From: Sorex araneus
Lineage: Eukaryota > Chordata > Mammalia > Eulipotyphla > Soricidae
NCBI RefSeq assembly: GCF_027595985.1
Contig: NC_073304.1
Span: forward strand, 221,316,500-221,380,499
DNA length: 64,000 nucleotides
Reading direction: 5' to 3'
Part shown: positions 33,236 through 43,829 of the stretch, piece by piece
How positions within the stretch are numbered: position 1 is the stretch's first letter
Layout of the letters: each line of letters starts with the position of its first letter
Notes under the pieces: model-generated
Told to the model about the DNA's origin: nothing
The model's input: only the letters and a program-made list of their open reading frames with translations
Database searches by the model: none
Position numbers and translations under genes: made by a program

Positions 33236-35100
33236 CCCCAGAACAAAATCTTCCAGAGGGACTCAGCCTCTGGGCGGGCCTGAAGTCGCCCTACCCACTC
33301 TGACAAGGGAGAGTAACCCCTGCCCTGGCAAAGCCCACAGCCCCCCAGGACCCCTGCCCAGATACCCACGGGGTGGGGCGGGGTGGGGAGGGGGGAAACC
33401 AGGTCTGGAGGAGTTTCCTATGGGGGAGACAAGGCTGGAACTAGAGGGAAGTGGCAGCTGCGGGCTTGCGGGGTGGGGGGGGAGGGCAGGGAGGGCGGGG
33501 TATGTCACTGAATTGTGAGCTTGAAATTGTGCACAGCAAGTTGGCGAGCGGCTCTGCCGGCAGCAGGCCCAGGGTTGGATCCTCGAGCGCGCTGGGAGGG
33601 AGCCCAGAGCTGAGCTCCCCTGGGTGTGGCCCCAAAATGAAACTACAGTGGATGTCTGGGGGCGGGGGTGTGTGGGGGAGGGCTGGTATAGGGTCTGTCT
33701 GAGGGATCGGGGCCCGGCACCACCCCAAGTCCTCAAGTTCGGTCCCCGAGTGGGCGGCTTTCCAGCCAGTGATACAATCTCAAGGCCACTGCGCAGAGGT
33801 AGGTCTCTCCTGCCCCCGGCTCTCACCTCCCTGACAAATAAGGGTGCCTGTAAGTGCGAGATGAAAGGAAGAGGCAGAGGGGGAGGGGCTGAGGTATGAG
33901 GAAGGAGGACTAGGCCCAAACAGGGAAGTGGAGGCCCTGGAAAGGAGGTGGGGGGGGGGGTGGCCCTGCTCCCTGGCGGCCCAGGAGGGTGCCCCGGGGG
34001 GAGGTGGCAGAGTCTGGGGGAGTGGGAGGTGGGCACAGGCAGGAGGGAGTGGGCTGCTGGCTCTCAGCCTCGGAGCGCTTGGCTGCGGCTCAGACTCGGG
34101 CCTGGGAAGCTCCTGGCGTGGGGGCAGGGCCCGCTGGCTGGTCTGAATGTGTCCGGTGGTGCCTCAGCAGGTAGCCGGGGCTGCTTCAGAGCCTGGTGGA
34201 GCCTGGGGAGCAGCGGGAAGCTTCCCCCTGCCCACCCAGGGGAGCGGGGGCATGGGGATGGCACTAGGCTGAGTGTCCCCCCCTCAGCTCCCTGGGCCTG
34301 GCCCTCATCCTGCACTGGCCCCTGCTACCACGAAGGGCAGCGCCCCTTGGGCTGGGGGATGGGGCAGGGTAGAGGATGGGGGAGCATCATGGGCTCTTTT
34401 GTCAGACCCAAGAGGGCGAGTGGGGCAGCAACAGGAAGTAGGGGGGAGTGAGGAGAGCCCTCCGGAATCAATCCCCCCACTTCCCTCCCCTCCCTCCTGC
34501 ACCACTTCTGCACATGCTCAGTGTGCCCATGAAGTGGGTTGGCTGGGGGAGGGCATGGCCTGGCACCCCCACTTAAAGGGCCAGTGCCATCCTTGCCTGC
34601 ACCCTGCAGGGCCCTGGGACCTGGCCATGCAGGTCCCTCCACGTAGGACTCCCTCTCAGCCACCTTCCAGGCAGTCCCCCACACAGGGTCTCTTCCGGAC
34701 ATGGGCACCCCCCACCCCCAGGTGGAGAGTCCACTCAGGGAGGGAGGAGCCCGGCCAGGGGGCCCAGGGGTGGGGCCGCAACTCCCTGGTCTCCAGAGTG
34801 CACTGGAGGGAGGGGCTGAGTCAGTGTGGAGGGGCTGCAGGGGGAGGGGGCGTGTACCCCTCATGGACCTTCTGATCCCGTCACTGGGCTCACAGGCTCC
34901 GGGTAGGTAAAAGGTTCCCCTGCGGACCAGCCCTCTTATCTAAATCTCTCTCTCTCTCTGGTACTGAGCCCTGAGACACCCCAGTTCCGGTTCAGGGTTG
35001 GGGCACCAGAGGCCAGGGCCCAGATGGGGCAGGGGGTGTGACCCCAAGCCTTCTTCACTAATCCAGCTCAGCCCCTGCCCTGCGTTGTTTTTATTGTTTT
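33235..35100. other. GC-rich block, mostly repeat-poor, no exon recognised
   Basis: About 1.9 kb with one degraded SINE-like stretch (about 33525-33650). The rest is unique and GC-rich, with short motifs such as ACAGGAAGT (ETS-like, about 34428), CTGAGTCAG (AP-1-like, about 34817) and CTTATCT (GATA-like, about 34935). Long open frames here are compositional. It may hold enhancers for FMNL1 or HEXIM2, which is inference. Confidence 0.4.
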
Positions 35101-35104
35101 TGTT

Positions 35105-35225
35105 TTTGCTTTTGGGTCACCTGGCGATGCTTAGGGGTTACTCCTGGCTCTGTACTCAGGGGACCATATGGGGTAGGAGGATGGAACCCTGAGTCCCCCC
35201 CCTGTAAGGCAAACGCCTTCCCTGC
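35105..35225 (-). repeat. SOR SINE, reverse, internally deleted
   Basis: GCTTTTGGGTCACCTGGCGATGC to GGCAAACGCCTTCCCTGC. Confidence 0.85.
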
Positions 35226-35622
35226 TCAGGTCCCCTCCTGCCGCTCTTTCAGCTCACCCTTAGCTGTGTCTCCTTCTGGTCCTATCCCAGTACCCCCAAC
35301 CAGCCTGGGAACATCAACAACCAGCGGCCCTGGACTTGACCCCCAGCTACCCTCAGTCCGGGGGCGTGGGGAGGGAAGGGCTGGCCGATGGCTGCTTCCC
35401 CGCTCCAGCCCGTGGCTGTCCCAAGGCCCAGTTCTCACCTATCTCCTCTCTGTCCCCTGCTCACCCCACAACCCCACATACACACTCCCCAGCACCCTCT
35501 CCTCAGTACCACACCCCCAAACACCCGCCCCACACCTCCCCTGCCCCGCCCCACACCCCCTGCAACAGCCCTCTGGGAATCTTCTTTGTCACACACACAT
35601 ACAGAGGCATGTGCCTCCCTGG

Positions 35623-35661
<39 letters not shown>

Positions 35662-36486
35662 CAACCTTCATCCTGTCCTGCGGTCCCTTGGGGTTCCCTG
35701 CCGAGGAATGCAGCAGCAGCTGTGGTGGAGCCCCGAGCCTCCACGGCGAGGCCTTTCCTCCCGGGCAAGCAACAGGCGTCTGGCTAGTGTTCCCAGGAAA
35801 AGCCACATCCTCGGGCTGTCATCTGCAAAGTGGGAACAACAGTGCCTCTGCCTTTCCAGGCGGCTGCCGGGGATCAGAGAGACAGGGAGACCCAGAATCA
35901 CAGAGGCTGACGCTGCCCGCCACCCCCCCCCCCAACCTCTGGCCACGGCGGCTCTGCTCCCGCCGGGAGCCCGTTTCGTCCTGAATCTGCTTCTTCTGCT
36001 CCCTGGTTACAGAAGGTGCTGGCGAGGCCTGGGAGTGGCAGGGCAGCAGGGAAAGTTGTCCTGGCAACTCGGGAGGCTCGTCAGTGTTTCCATCCCCGGG
36101 AGCGCCCGGGACTGAGGTCTGCTCTTGCCCAAGTGGCTGATCCAGATGAGCCTCCTGGAATGGCAGCTGGGCCGGGCCACTGGGCCTCCCGCCGGACTGC
36201 TGTGTGTGTTGGGCCTGGTTCCTGCCAAGGAACCCCCCAACCCCCCCGCTCACCACCACCACCACCACCACTACCACCGGGGAGGGTCTGGGAAGGGCGG
36301 CCGGGAGCAGGCGGGGCGTGGCTGTCCTGTAGGTGGGTCTCTCTCTTCAGGACCGGGTGGTCCTCAGCCCCCTCACAGGGAACCCCAGAAAGGCCTCGGA
36401 GGTCTGCTAAGAAGAGCACCACCTCACCTGCCTCTTGGAGAAAATGCTGAGTGTTTAAGAACCTTTCGAGGGCGATAGTACAATGG
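35225..36486. other. Non-coding block with (TG)n and (CCA)n tracts
   Basis: Contains CCACAC-rich sequence (about 35460-35570), a TG repeat at 35624-35658, a possible MIR fragment (about 35815-35890), an RFX-like palindrome at 36055-36068 and a CCA triplet run at about 36249-36280. No exon recognised. Confidence 0.5.
36055..36068. promoter_or_regulatory. RFX X-box-like palindrome
   Basis: GTTGTCCTGGCAAC differs by one base from a perfect GTTGCC-NN-GGCAAC X-box palindrome. Sequence match only. Confidence 0.35.
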
Positions 36487-36741
36487 GGGGGCTGGAATGA
36501 TAGCACAGCGGTTGGGAGTTCGCCTTTCACGCGGCCTACCCGAGTTCGATTCCTCTGTCCCTCTCGGAGAGCCCGGCAAGCTACCGAGAGTATGGAGCCC
36601 GCACTGCAAAGCCTGGCAAGCTACCCGTGCGTATCGGATATGCCAAAAACAGTAACAATAAGTCTCTCAATGAGAGACATTACTGGTGCCCGCTCGAGCA
36701 AATCGATGAGCAACGGGATGACAGTGACAGTGACAGTACAG
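36487..36741 (+). repeat. Second SINE type, left half of a SINE dimer
   Basis: The head GGGGCTGGAATGATAGCACA and B box GAGTTCGATTCC are SOR-like. The body then differs: CTCTCGGAGAGCCCGGCAAG, GGCAAGCTACCCGTGCG, ATATGCCAAAAACAG, the perfect palindrome GTCTCTCAATGAGAGAC, and a (GACAGT)n end. It shares this body with the reverse copy at 28781-28991. Confidence 0.88.
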
Positions 36742-36875
36742 CGGGTAGGGTATTTGCTGTGCACGTAGCCGACCTGGGTTTGATCCCTGGCATCCCGTGT
36801 GGTCCCCCGAGCACCATCAGGAGTAATTCCTGAGCATCGCTGGATGTGACCCAAAAAGCAAAAAAAAAAAAAAAG
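36742..36875 (+). repeat. SOR body, right half of a SINE dimer
   Basis: It starts inside the SOR head (ACAGCGGGTAGGG), missing the first 18 or so bases, directly after the (GACAGT)n end of the left element. It then runs through a shortened body to CCCAAAAAGC and an A tail. There is no A tail or target-site duplication between the halves. Confidence 0.85.
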
Positions 36876-37264
36876 AACCTTTTCGGATGTATTAATTCTG
36901 GGCATCACCAGGTGCAGCCCCCCAAACAAAACCAAAAAGAGCCTTTCTGGGGAAGCACACAGGACCCTTCAATTTCTTCCCGCGGCTGAGAGAGGTGGGG
37001 GGCTGTCACAGACAAGAAAACGGCGCCCAGACCTCTTTGGATGTATTTCTCGATTATGGGGCGGATGGGGAGGGCCCTCAGGGACCGCTGGCTCTGGACG
37101 TCCTGGTGGCCCCTGTGCCCCCTCCTGCCCAGGAAACCCCTCCAGAGTCTGGGCACCCAGAGCAGCATCCGGGCCTCCCGGAGGCCACCCTGGGCAGGAG
37201 TGTTGAGTCCCAGACCCCCGTGCTCTGCTTCTCAGACCGGCCCCAGGGAAATCAATCCCAGCCA

Positions 37265-37293
37265 CTCCCATTCAAGCTCACTGACCATTTAAT
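37265..37293 (-). terminator. HEXIM2: HEXIM2 candidate polyadenylation site
   Basis: On the minus strand an ATTAAA signal (37288-37293) lies about 200 bases past the stop codon and is followed by a GT-rich stretch (TGGTCAGTGAGCTTGAATGG). This would give a short 3' UTR. Confidence 0.5.
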
Positions 37294-37494
37294 TTCTTTG
37301 GTGGTCGGAGAGGGGGATCAAAGCACGAGTCGTGGCAACGACAAGGTGGAAATCGGAACCGATCTCAGGATCTCAGCCATCCTCGGGGCGCGCCGGGTCA
37401 CAGTGACTTTCACTAGAGACCCAAGCATGCGGGAAAGGGCCCCTTCCTGAGGTCCACCGGGCTGGGGGTGGGGCGGAGGGAGGCCAGGACACCT

Positions 37495-38298
37495 TTAGGT
37501 GCCGGGCTCCCCTCGCCCTCCCATGCGGCTGCTCTTCCGGTGGTTCCACATCTCGTTCTCCAGCCGCAGGCGCTGGTTTTCCGTCCGCAGCCGCTCCACC
37601 TCGGCGGCCAGCTCCTCCACCTGGCGGCAGGGCTGGTGGCTGGCGGCGCCCCGCAGCTGCTGCAGCCGGAGGGTCTCCTCCTCGGCCTGCGACAGCCGCC
37701 GCTCCAGCTCCAGGTAGTCGCGCACCAGCTCCTGCTTGCTGCGGCCCTGCAGGCTCTCGGCGTGGTAGCGCTCGTAGGCCTCCGAGAAATCCCTCTGCTG
37801 GAACTCGCCGTGGGCCGTGCCGTGCCCGTCACTGTCCCCCGCCTCACTGTCCCCGCTGGAACCGGGGTGCGAGGCCCCGTGAGGCACGTCCAGGTTGGGC
37901 TCCTCTGGGTCTCGGTCGTTCATGAGGAACTGCGTGGTGTTGTAGGGGGCCACGGGCTGGCCCTTGGCGAACATCTCCTCGCGCACCCGGGAGGCCCGCT
38001 GGCCCTGCCACTCGTCCCGCTGCTGCTTCTCGGCCCAGCTCAGCTCCAGGTAGGGCCGCCAGTGGCGCTTGCGCTTCGTCGGCCTCCGCCGGTGCTTCTT
38101 CCGGCCCAGCACGGCCTCCACCGAGCTGCCCTCTGGGCTCTGGGTCCTGGAAGGCCGGCAGTCTCTGCCCGGGGCACCACCCGCTCCGGTGCCATCATCT
38201 TCTTCTGAGTGGCTGTCTAACTGGGGCGTCTGGGGCAGGGAATCGCCAGGGTCACAAGACTCGGGGGGAGTCTGGGGGCTCCCAGGAGCACCAGAGAT
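37495..38298 (-). CDS. HEXIM2: HEXIM2, main (last) coding exon
   Basis: HEXIM2 is the paralogue of HEXIM1. It binds 7SK RNA and inhibits the CDK9/cyclin T kinase P-TEFb in the nucleus, restraining RNA polymerase II pause release. This exon encodes 267 residues. In exon numbering: a Ser/Pro-rich start (1-60), the basic RNA-binding motif GRKKHRRRPTKRKRHW (65-80), the family block LSWAEKQQRDE (86-96), MFAKGQPVAPYNTTQFLMND with PYNT at 118-121 (P-TEFb inhibition), an acidic stretch (145-158), the FSEAYERYHAESLQ block (171-184) and a leucine-rich coiled coil (187-251, cyclin T binding and dimerisation). It ends GEPGT then TAA, like the human protein as I remember it. The acceptor TTTCTCTTCAG directly precedes codon ATC, phase 0. 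A longer open frame reading into the intron with an upstream ATG is not the likely start, because the splice site and the conserved upstream exon argue against it. Confidence 0.95.
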   Translation of the reverse strand: MSGAPGSPQTPPESCDPGDSLPQTPQLDSHSEEDDGTGAGGAPGRDCRPSRTQSPEGSSVEAVLGRKKHRRRPTKRKRHWRPYLELSWAEKQQRDEWQGQRASRVREEMFAKGQPVAPYNTTQFLMNDRDPEEPNLDVPHGASHPGSSGDSEAGDSDGHGTAHGEFQQRDFSEAYERYHAESLQGRSKQELVRDYLELERRLSQAEEETLRLQQLRGAASHQPCRQVEELAAEVERLRTENQRLRLENEMWNHRKSSRMGGRGEPGT

Positions 38299-38404
38299 CT
38301 GAAGAGAAAGGATGAGGGAAGGTGGCTCACAGAGGACCTCGCCTGGTGGTGAATCCTTCGCTGGCTGCCAGCCGGAAGCCGACCTTTCTGCATGTCCCGC
38401 TACC

Positions 38405-38680
38405 CCGCAAGCGTGGCACACTCCTAACGTGGCACACCCAGCTACGATGGCACACTCTGCTCATGGGGCACACTCCACTAACGTGGCACGCCCCTGCCAA
38501 TATGGCCCACTGGCCCACTCTGCTAACGTGGCACACTCCACTAACGTGGCACACCTGGCTAACGTGGCAACCCCACTAATATGGCATACTCTGCTGCCAA
38601 TGTCACACACTCCGCTGATGTGGTACGCCCCACTAACCTGGCACTCTAACGTGGCACACCCAGCTAACATGGCTACTCTC
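38405..38680. repeat. Minisatellite, unit about 18 bp
   Basis: About 14 diverged tandem units based on CACTAACGTGGCACACTC. It begins about 105 bases upstream (in transcription sense) of the HEXIM2 last-exon acceptor. Units vary between about 15 and 21 bp. Confidence 0.92.
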
Positions 38681-38774
38681 TAGTCTCTCATGTTTCTGCT
38701 ATCATTGTTTACAGGCTGACCTGTCCATTCCCAACCCTCCCCAAGCAAACTCTTGGTGACCGCTGGCAATTTTT

Positions 38775-38940
38775 TTTTTGGGGGGTGGCCATATCTGGCA
38801 ATGCTTAGGGCTTATTCCTGGCTCTCTTCTCAGGGATCCCTCCTGGAGATATTTGGGGGACCATATGTGGTGCTGGGATCAAACTGGGGCTGGTCATACG
38901 TTAGGTTAGCACTGTAGCACCTGTACTGATCTCTTCAAGC
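38775..38940 (-). repeat. SOR-like SINE, reverse, diverged
   Basis: GGGGGGTGGCCATATCTGGCAATGCTTAGGGC to GTACTGATCTCTTCAAGCCCC. Confidence 0.8.
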
Positions 38941-39011
38941 CCCAACAGTCCTCAGAGGTAGTTCTGGGGGGGCATGTGACACCAGGGATCCTAACCCTGA
39001 GTTTCCATTTT

Positions 39012-39328
39012 TGTTTTCTTTTTGGGTCACAACTAGCGATGCAGGGGCTGGAGTGATAGCACAGAGGGTAGGGCGTTTGCCTTGCACGTGGCCGACCTGT
39101 GACCTGGAGTGACCCCTGTGCATTGCTGGGTGTGACCCAAAAAGCAAAAATAAATAAATAAATAAATAAATAAAAATAAAAAAAAAAACCAACTAGCGAT
39201 GCATAGGGGTTACTCCTGGCTCATGCACTCAGGAATTACTCCTGGCTGTGCTCAGGGGACCATATGGGACGCTGGGAATCGAACCTGGGTCAGGCGCGTG
39301 CAAGGCACTGCTATCACTCCAGCCCCCT
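39012..39328 (-). repeat. Reverse SOR SINE split by a nested plus-strand SOR
   Basis: The host (minus) covers about 39012-39040 and 39192-39326. The insert (plus, 39041-39190) has an intact head but jumps from GGCCGACCTGTGACC to TGGAGTGACCCC, losing most of the body, and has an (AAAT)n-expanded tail. AACTAGCGATGCA at both junctions is the target-site duplication. Confidence 0.92.
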
Positions 39329-39451
39329 GAGTTTCCATTTGATAGTCGGAATTGTCCCAATAGAAATCTGACACTAGGAATCTGACCCTGTGACTTCAAA
39401 GCGTAGAACAGTACCTGGCACCAAGCAAGCATCCAGTGAAAGATGTTTGAA

Positions 39452-39616
39452 TGGGGGCTGAAGTGATAGCACAGCGGGTAGGGTGTTTGCCTTGCACATG
39501 GCCAACCCAGGTTCAAATCCCAGCATCCCATACGGTCCCCTGAGCACCACCAGGAGTAATTCCTGAGTGCAGAGCCAGGAGTAACCCCTGTGCATTGCCG
39601 GGTGTGACCAAAAAAT
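39452..39616 (+). repeat. SOR SINE, full length, with TSD
   Basis: A near-consensus copy flanked by ATGTTTGAATG and ATGTTCGAATG. Confidence 0.93.
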
Positions 39617-39742
39617 ACATGTTCGAATGAATGATTCAAATGAAGAAACCAGGATGACAAAGGGTTCCTGACACATCTGTTTGATCAGAAGCCCTAAAGA
39701 CATTTGACTTCTCCAAACTTGTGCTAAAAAGTTTGTCTTTCA

Positions 39743-40112
39743 GGCCAGGGAGGTGGCTCAAAGGGTTAAGCACAGGTTTTTGCATGCGGGAGTCCCTGGT
39801 TCAATCATCCTCTGTGTAGTCAGGTCCCCTGAGCACTGTCTGGAGCAACCCCAAAGCACGGGATCAGGAGTAGCCCCCCCCAAACCAACATCTGTGGCCC
39901 CCAAGACCCCCGACCCCAGAAACAAAAGCTTATCTTTGGGGCTGGACTGATAGTCCAGTGGGGAAGGCGTTTGCCTTCCCAGGTCAACCCAAGTTCGATC
40001 CCCGGCATCCCATATAGTCCCCTGAGCACTGCCAGGAGTAATTCCTGAGAGCTGAGCCAGGAATGATCCCTGAGCATCGCCAGGTGTGACCCAAAAAGAA
40101 AAAAAAAAAAGC
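39743..40112 (+). repeat. Two tRNA-headed SINEs
   Basis: The first (about 39743-39925) has an atypical head, GGCCAGGGAGGTGGCTCAAAGGG, and a diverged body. The second (39939-40112) is a good SOR copy. Confidence 0.82.
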
Positions 40113-40349
40113 ATACCTTTAGCCAGAGCTCCGGGCTGGCCCAGCTATGCTCAGAGGGGGCCCTGCCTGGCTCCACGCTGCTGGCACTGCCTTCAATTTC
40201 ATGCTAATTTTTAACTCACAGCGCTTTGCAGCGAGGCTCAAAAGGAAGCCAATCCTACCTGCAGCGACTCCAGGGCCAACTCTTTTTCCTCCTTTAAGCC
40301 TCGTTCCCAGACTACATCCTCAGAGGCCCTCCCTAGCTACCCCATTTTG

Positions 40350-40527
40350 GGGGCGGGAACAATAGCACAGCGGGTAGGGCGTTTGCCTTGCACGCGACCG
40401 ACCAGGGTTCGATTCCCAGCATCCCATATGGTCCCCTGAGCACTGCCGGGGTGATTCCTGAGTGCATGAGCCAAGAGTAATCCCTGTGCAGTGCCGGGTG
40501 TGACCCAAAAAGCAAAAAGAAAAAAAA
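40350..40527 (+). repeat. SOR SINE, full length
   Basis: GGGGGCGGGAACAATAGCACAGCGG to CCCAAAAAGCAAAAAG. CTAGCTACCCC and CTAGCCACCCC flank it as a probable target-site duplication. Confidence 0.93.
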
Positions 40528-40849
40528 TCACCCTAGCCACCCCAGTGAAGCAGCGCCCCCTCCCTTTTGCACAGACTCTGTCGTGTGACACAGCTAAGGT
40601 CCCAGACAGCCCTCACCTTGTTACTACTCACCACGTTTCTACCTGCCTCCCGTGAGACGGGGGTAGTCTGCTCTGTCCCTCCACAGAGCCCGAGAGAATC
40701 ACCCAACAGATAACTGCCAGGAGGCACAATGCCCCTGAGAGGGGCATCCCGAAGGTCTGGAAGAGTCTCTGTTCTGTCCTTCTAGGATACAGGACACGGA
40801 GCACAGCTCCCCAGGTACAAGCTGGGGTCCAGGGAGAGAACTTAAAGGG

Positions 40850-41272
40850 TCAAAGCACAAACCTGGCATGCACCAGGCCTTGAGTTTGATCCTTTGCACC
40901 CCATGGTACCCCAAGCATCACTAAGTACAGCTCGTCTGTCTCCAAATATTACTGCCCCTTCCCAAAAGAAGTTGGTCTCCTCCTTTTTTTTTCTGAGGGG
41001 TAGGGAAGAGACCCTCATGGAGGGAAGCTTCAATGTCCAGTCCAGAGCCTTGGGAATGCTAGGATTCCTCTTCAAAATAGAAAGATCTTATCTGGGCCAG
41101 AGCCATAGGACAGAGGGGAGGGTATTTGCTTTGCATGTGGCCAACCCGGCTTCAAGCCCCGGCATCCCATATGGTCCTGTAAGCACCATCAGGAGAAATT
41201 TCTTGAGAGCAGGGCTAGGAGTAACCCCTGAGCATTGCTGCGTGTGACCCAAAGGGCAAAAAAAAAAAAAAG
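40850..41272 (+). repeat. SOR-like fragment and SOR SINE
   Basis: A degraded copy at about 40850-40975 and a better copy at 41093-41271 with an A tail. Confidence 0.8.
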
Positions 41273-41514
41273 GGGGGTGTGTGTTTGGGCATCTGCTTAT
41301 CTGTGGTAGGAGGTAGGAGCTGGGTGTGGGGAACAGGGAATGAATTGCTCTATGTTTGTGGTTTGGGGGAATGCTAATAATAACTACTACAGCTAGGATG
41401 TTTCCTAATGTGCCACAGGGCTCGAGACTTCTAGTGAGGGAGGGTTCACACAAGCACAGGGGCATGTTAGGAGAGGCATGCAGCCTCTGATGTTTTGTGT
41501 TTGTGTTTTTTTTT

Positions 41515-42125
41515 TCTTCAGTTTTTGGGTCCCACCCAGTGCTCAGGGATTGAACCTGGGTCAGCAGCATATAAGGCAAGAGGCTTGCCTGCTGAACCAT
41601 TTCACTGACCTCCTTTTTTTATTTTCTGTTTTGGGGGCCACACCCAACAATGCTCAGGGCTTAGTCCTGACTCTGGCGATGCTCAGAGGACCCAATGGGA
41701 TGTCAGGGATTAAACCTGGGTTGGCTGAACTACCTCTCCACCCTCAGTGGTTACCTCCTGGCTCTGCACATAGGTTATCACTATGTATACCATATGGGAT
41801 GGCCAGGATTAAAGCCAGGTTGGCTGTGTGCAAGGCAAGTGCCCTCCCTGCTGTACTATCTCTCTGGTGGCAGGAAGCCTCTGAGAGCTTATATTTATTT
41901 TGGCTTTTTTTTGGGGGGGGTCACACCTAGTGATGCTCAGGGGTTACTCCTGTTTCTGCACTCAGGAATCACTCCTGGCGTGCTCATCCCATACTCCTGG
42001 GACCATATAGGATGGCCATACTTCCATTCTGGTGCTTAGGGGACCATATGGGATGCCGGAAATTGAACTCAGGTCAGCCACATGCAAGGCAAATGCCCTC
42101 TCCGCTGGATTTATGGCTCCGGCCC
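41515..42125 (-). repeat. Cluster of reverse SOR-like SINEs
   Basis: A shortened copy (about 41518-41615), a rearranged copy with duplicated body segments (about 41630-41875) and another with an internal repeat (about 41905-42125). All end in GGCTCTGG- or CTCCGGCCCC-like head sequence. Confidence 0.75.
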
Positions 42126-42417
42126 CTGGAACTGCATGTGGTTTAGAGACATGCAGTTCCTGTCTTAGTTTGGGATAAACTATGCCGGGGCATCAGTGTG
42201 GTTCATTGTGAGGTGCTATGAGTTCACCTGCAGGGAGATCATCCATCAAGAGCATCTGATCTTGTCTCTCACCAGTTATGTGGGCCACCCTCGACAGGGC
42301 TTCTGCCTGGTACTTAGAAGAGGCCAGGCCTCTGGGAACCCTGAGTCTGGGTGGTGTCTGTACAGGATTGTCCTCCAGCTGCTCCCAGGCCTCAGCCTTC
42401 TTGTATTTGTTTTTAAT

Positions 42418-42604
42418 TCATGAGCCATATCTGATGATGCTCAGGGGATACTCCTGGCTCTGCACTCAGGAATAATTCCTGGCAGTGCTCAAGGGATTGT
42501 ATGGGATGCCGGGAACGGAACCCAGGTCAGTCTTGTACAAGTTGAGCTCCCTACCCACTGTACTATCAATCTGGCTCCCCAAATTAGTATTTATAGATAT
42601 ACAT

Positions 42605-42641
<37 letters not shown>

Positions 42642-42805
42642 TTGTTTGGGGGCCACACCCAGCAGTGCTCAGGGGTTACTCCTAGCTCTGAACTCAGAGA
42701 TTATTTCTTGTGGTGCTCATGGCATTATATGGGATACGGGGGATTAAACCCAAGTCAACTGCATGCAAGGCAAGTGTCTTACTTGCTGTACTATGGCTCC
42801 AACTC
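42418..42805 (-). repeat. Two reverse SOR-like SINEs and a (TG)n tract
   Basis: Copies at about 42418-42575 and 42645-42805, with a TG repeat at 42605-42640 between them. Confidence 0.87.
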
Positions 42806-42824
42806 CAAAGTTAGTTTTTTGGGG

Positions 42825-42992
42825 GCCGGAGCAATAGTACAGTGGGTAGGATGTCTGCCTTGCATGCTGAGCACCTGTGTTTGATCCCTGGCATCCCATA
42901 GGGTCTCCTGAGCACCGCCAGGAGTAATTCCTGAGTGTAGAGCTAGGAGTAACCCTTGAGCCTCACCGGATGTAACCTGAAAAAAAAAGAAA
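42825..42992 (+). repeat. SOR SINE
   Basis: GGGGGCCGGAGCAATAGTACAGTGGG to a degraded CCGGATGTAACCTGAAAAAA end. Confidence 0.88.
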
Positions 42993-43179
42993 GCACAAAG
43001 TGAGTATTTTTTTACTATCTGCCCATGAGGAAACGCCAGGCCCAGGGTCATCCACCTCACTTGGTGTAGTAGAATTCACAAGGGAAGTAGATGAACCTGG
43101 GCTTCAAGTTTCCTCCCGGGAAGATTATTACAGATTCACCTCTAAAAAATAGATGTGAGGCTATCCCACCGATCTCTTT

Positions 43180-43368
43180 TTTTTTTTTCCTTTGGTTTTT
43201 GGCACACACCCAGTGGTATTCAGGGCTTATTCCTGGCTCTGCGTACAGGGGTCACTCCTGGTGGTGCTGGGGGTGGGGAGAATCCACATGGGATGCCAGG
43301 GATTGAACCCAGGTCAGCTGCATGCCAGGCAAATGACCTACCTGCTAGACCACTGGTCCGGCCCAGCC
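43180..43368 (-). repeat. SOR-like SINE, reverse
   Basis: A T tract, GGTTTTTGGCACACACCCAGTGG and GACCACTGGTCCGGCCC. Confidence 0.85.
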
Positions 43369-43829
43369 ATCTTTCGCCCCAGCTTAGCTGGCCTGCCTCT
43401 GGGCCTACCATACTCGCTCCCTTTGCAAGCCTGGCCCGTGACCACCTACTGTAGATCATGCATAGACTCTGGATGAGTCGTTTGCTCTGTCTGATGCATC
43501 TACTCCTGAAGTGAACTCTAAAATTCAAAACTCCAGGAAACACTGGAAGTGGCTCTGCAGAGGTGAAGCGGAGATGCTGAGCTCCCCTGTGGCCTCCAAG
43601 GGGCTGTGGACCAGGCAGGACACGCAGTGAGCCTGCAGGCTTCCAGAGGTCAGATCAGAAGATGAAATTATCCAAGCACCTGACACATACGTTGCTTCTC
43701 CTTTCTGGGGGACAGGCTCCCCTCCTCCCCATCCCAAATCAGGAACCCTTTGTTTACTCTCTTCTTCCAGGTGAAGACTGGGTTCTCAGCCTGGACAAAA
43801 TGCAAATATTGAACCAAGTTCTTTGTTTT

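Noticed and set aside
37468-38208. 246-codon plus-strand frame antisense to HEXIM2
   Set aside because: It overlaps the recognised HEXIM2 exon on the other strand and matches nothing known to me.
37495-38421. Extending HEXIM2 to an ATG at 38421 in the intron
   Set aside because: A strong acceptor at 38299 and a conserved upstream coding exon show the extension is intronic; the added residues do not match HEXIM2.
38405-38680. CRISPR-like array
   Set aside because: Units are contiguous with no spacers and the genome is mammalian; it is a minisatellite.
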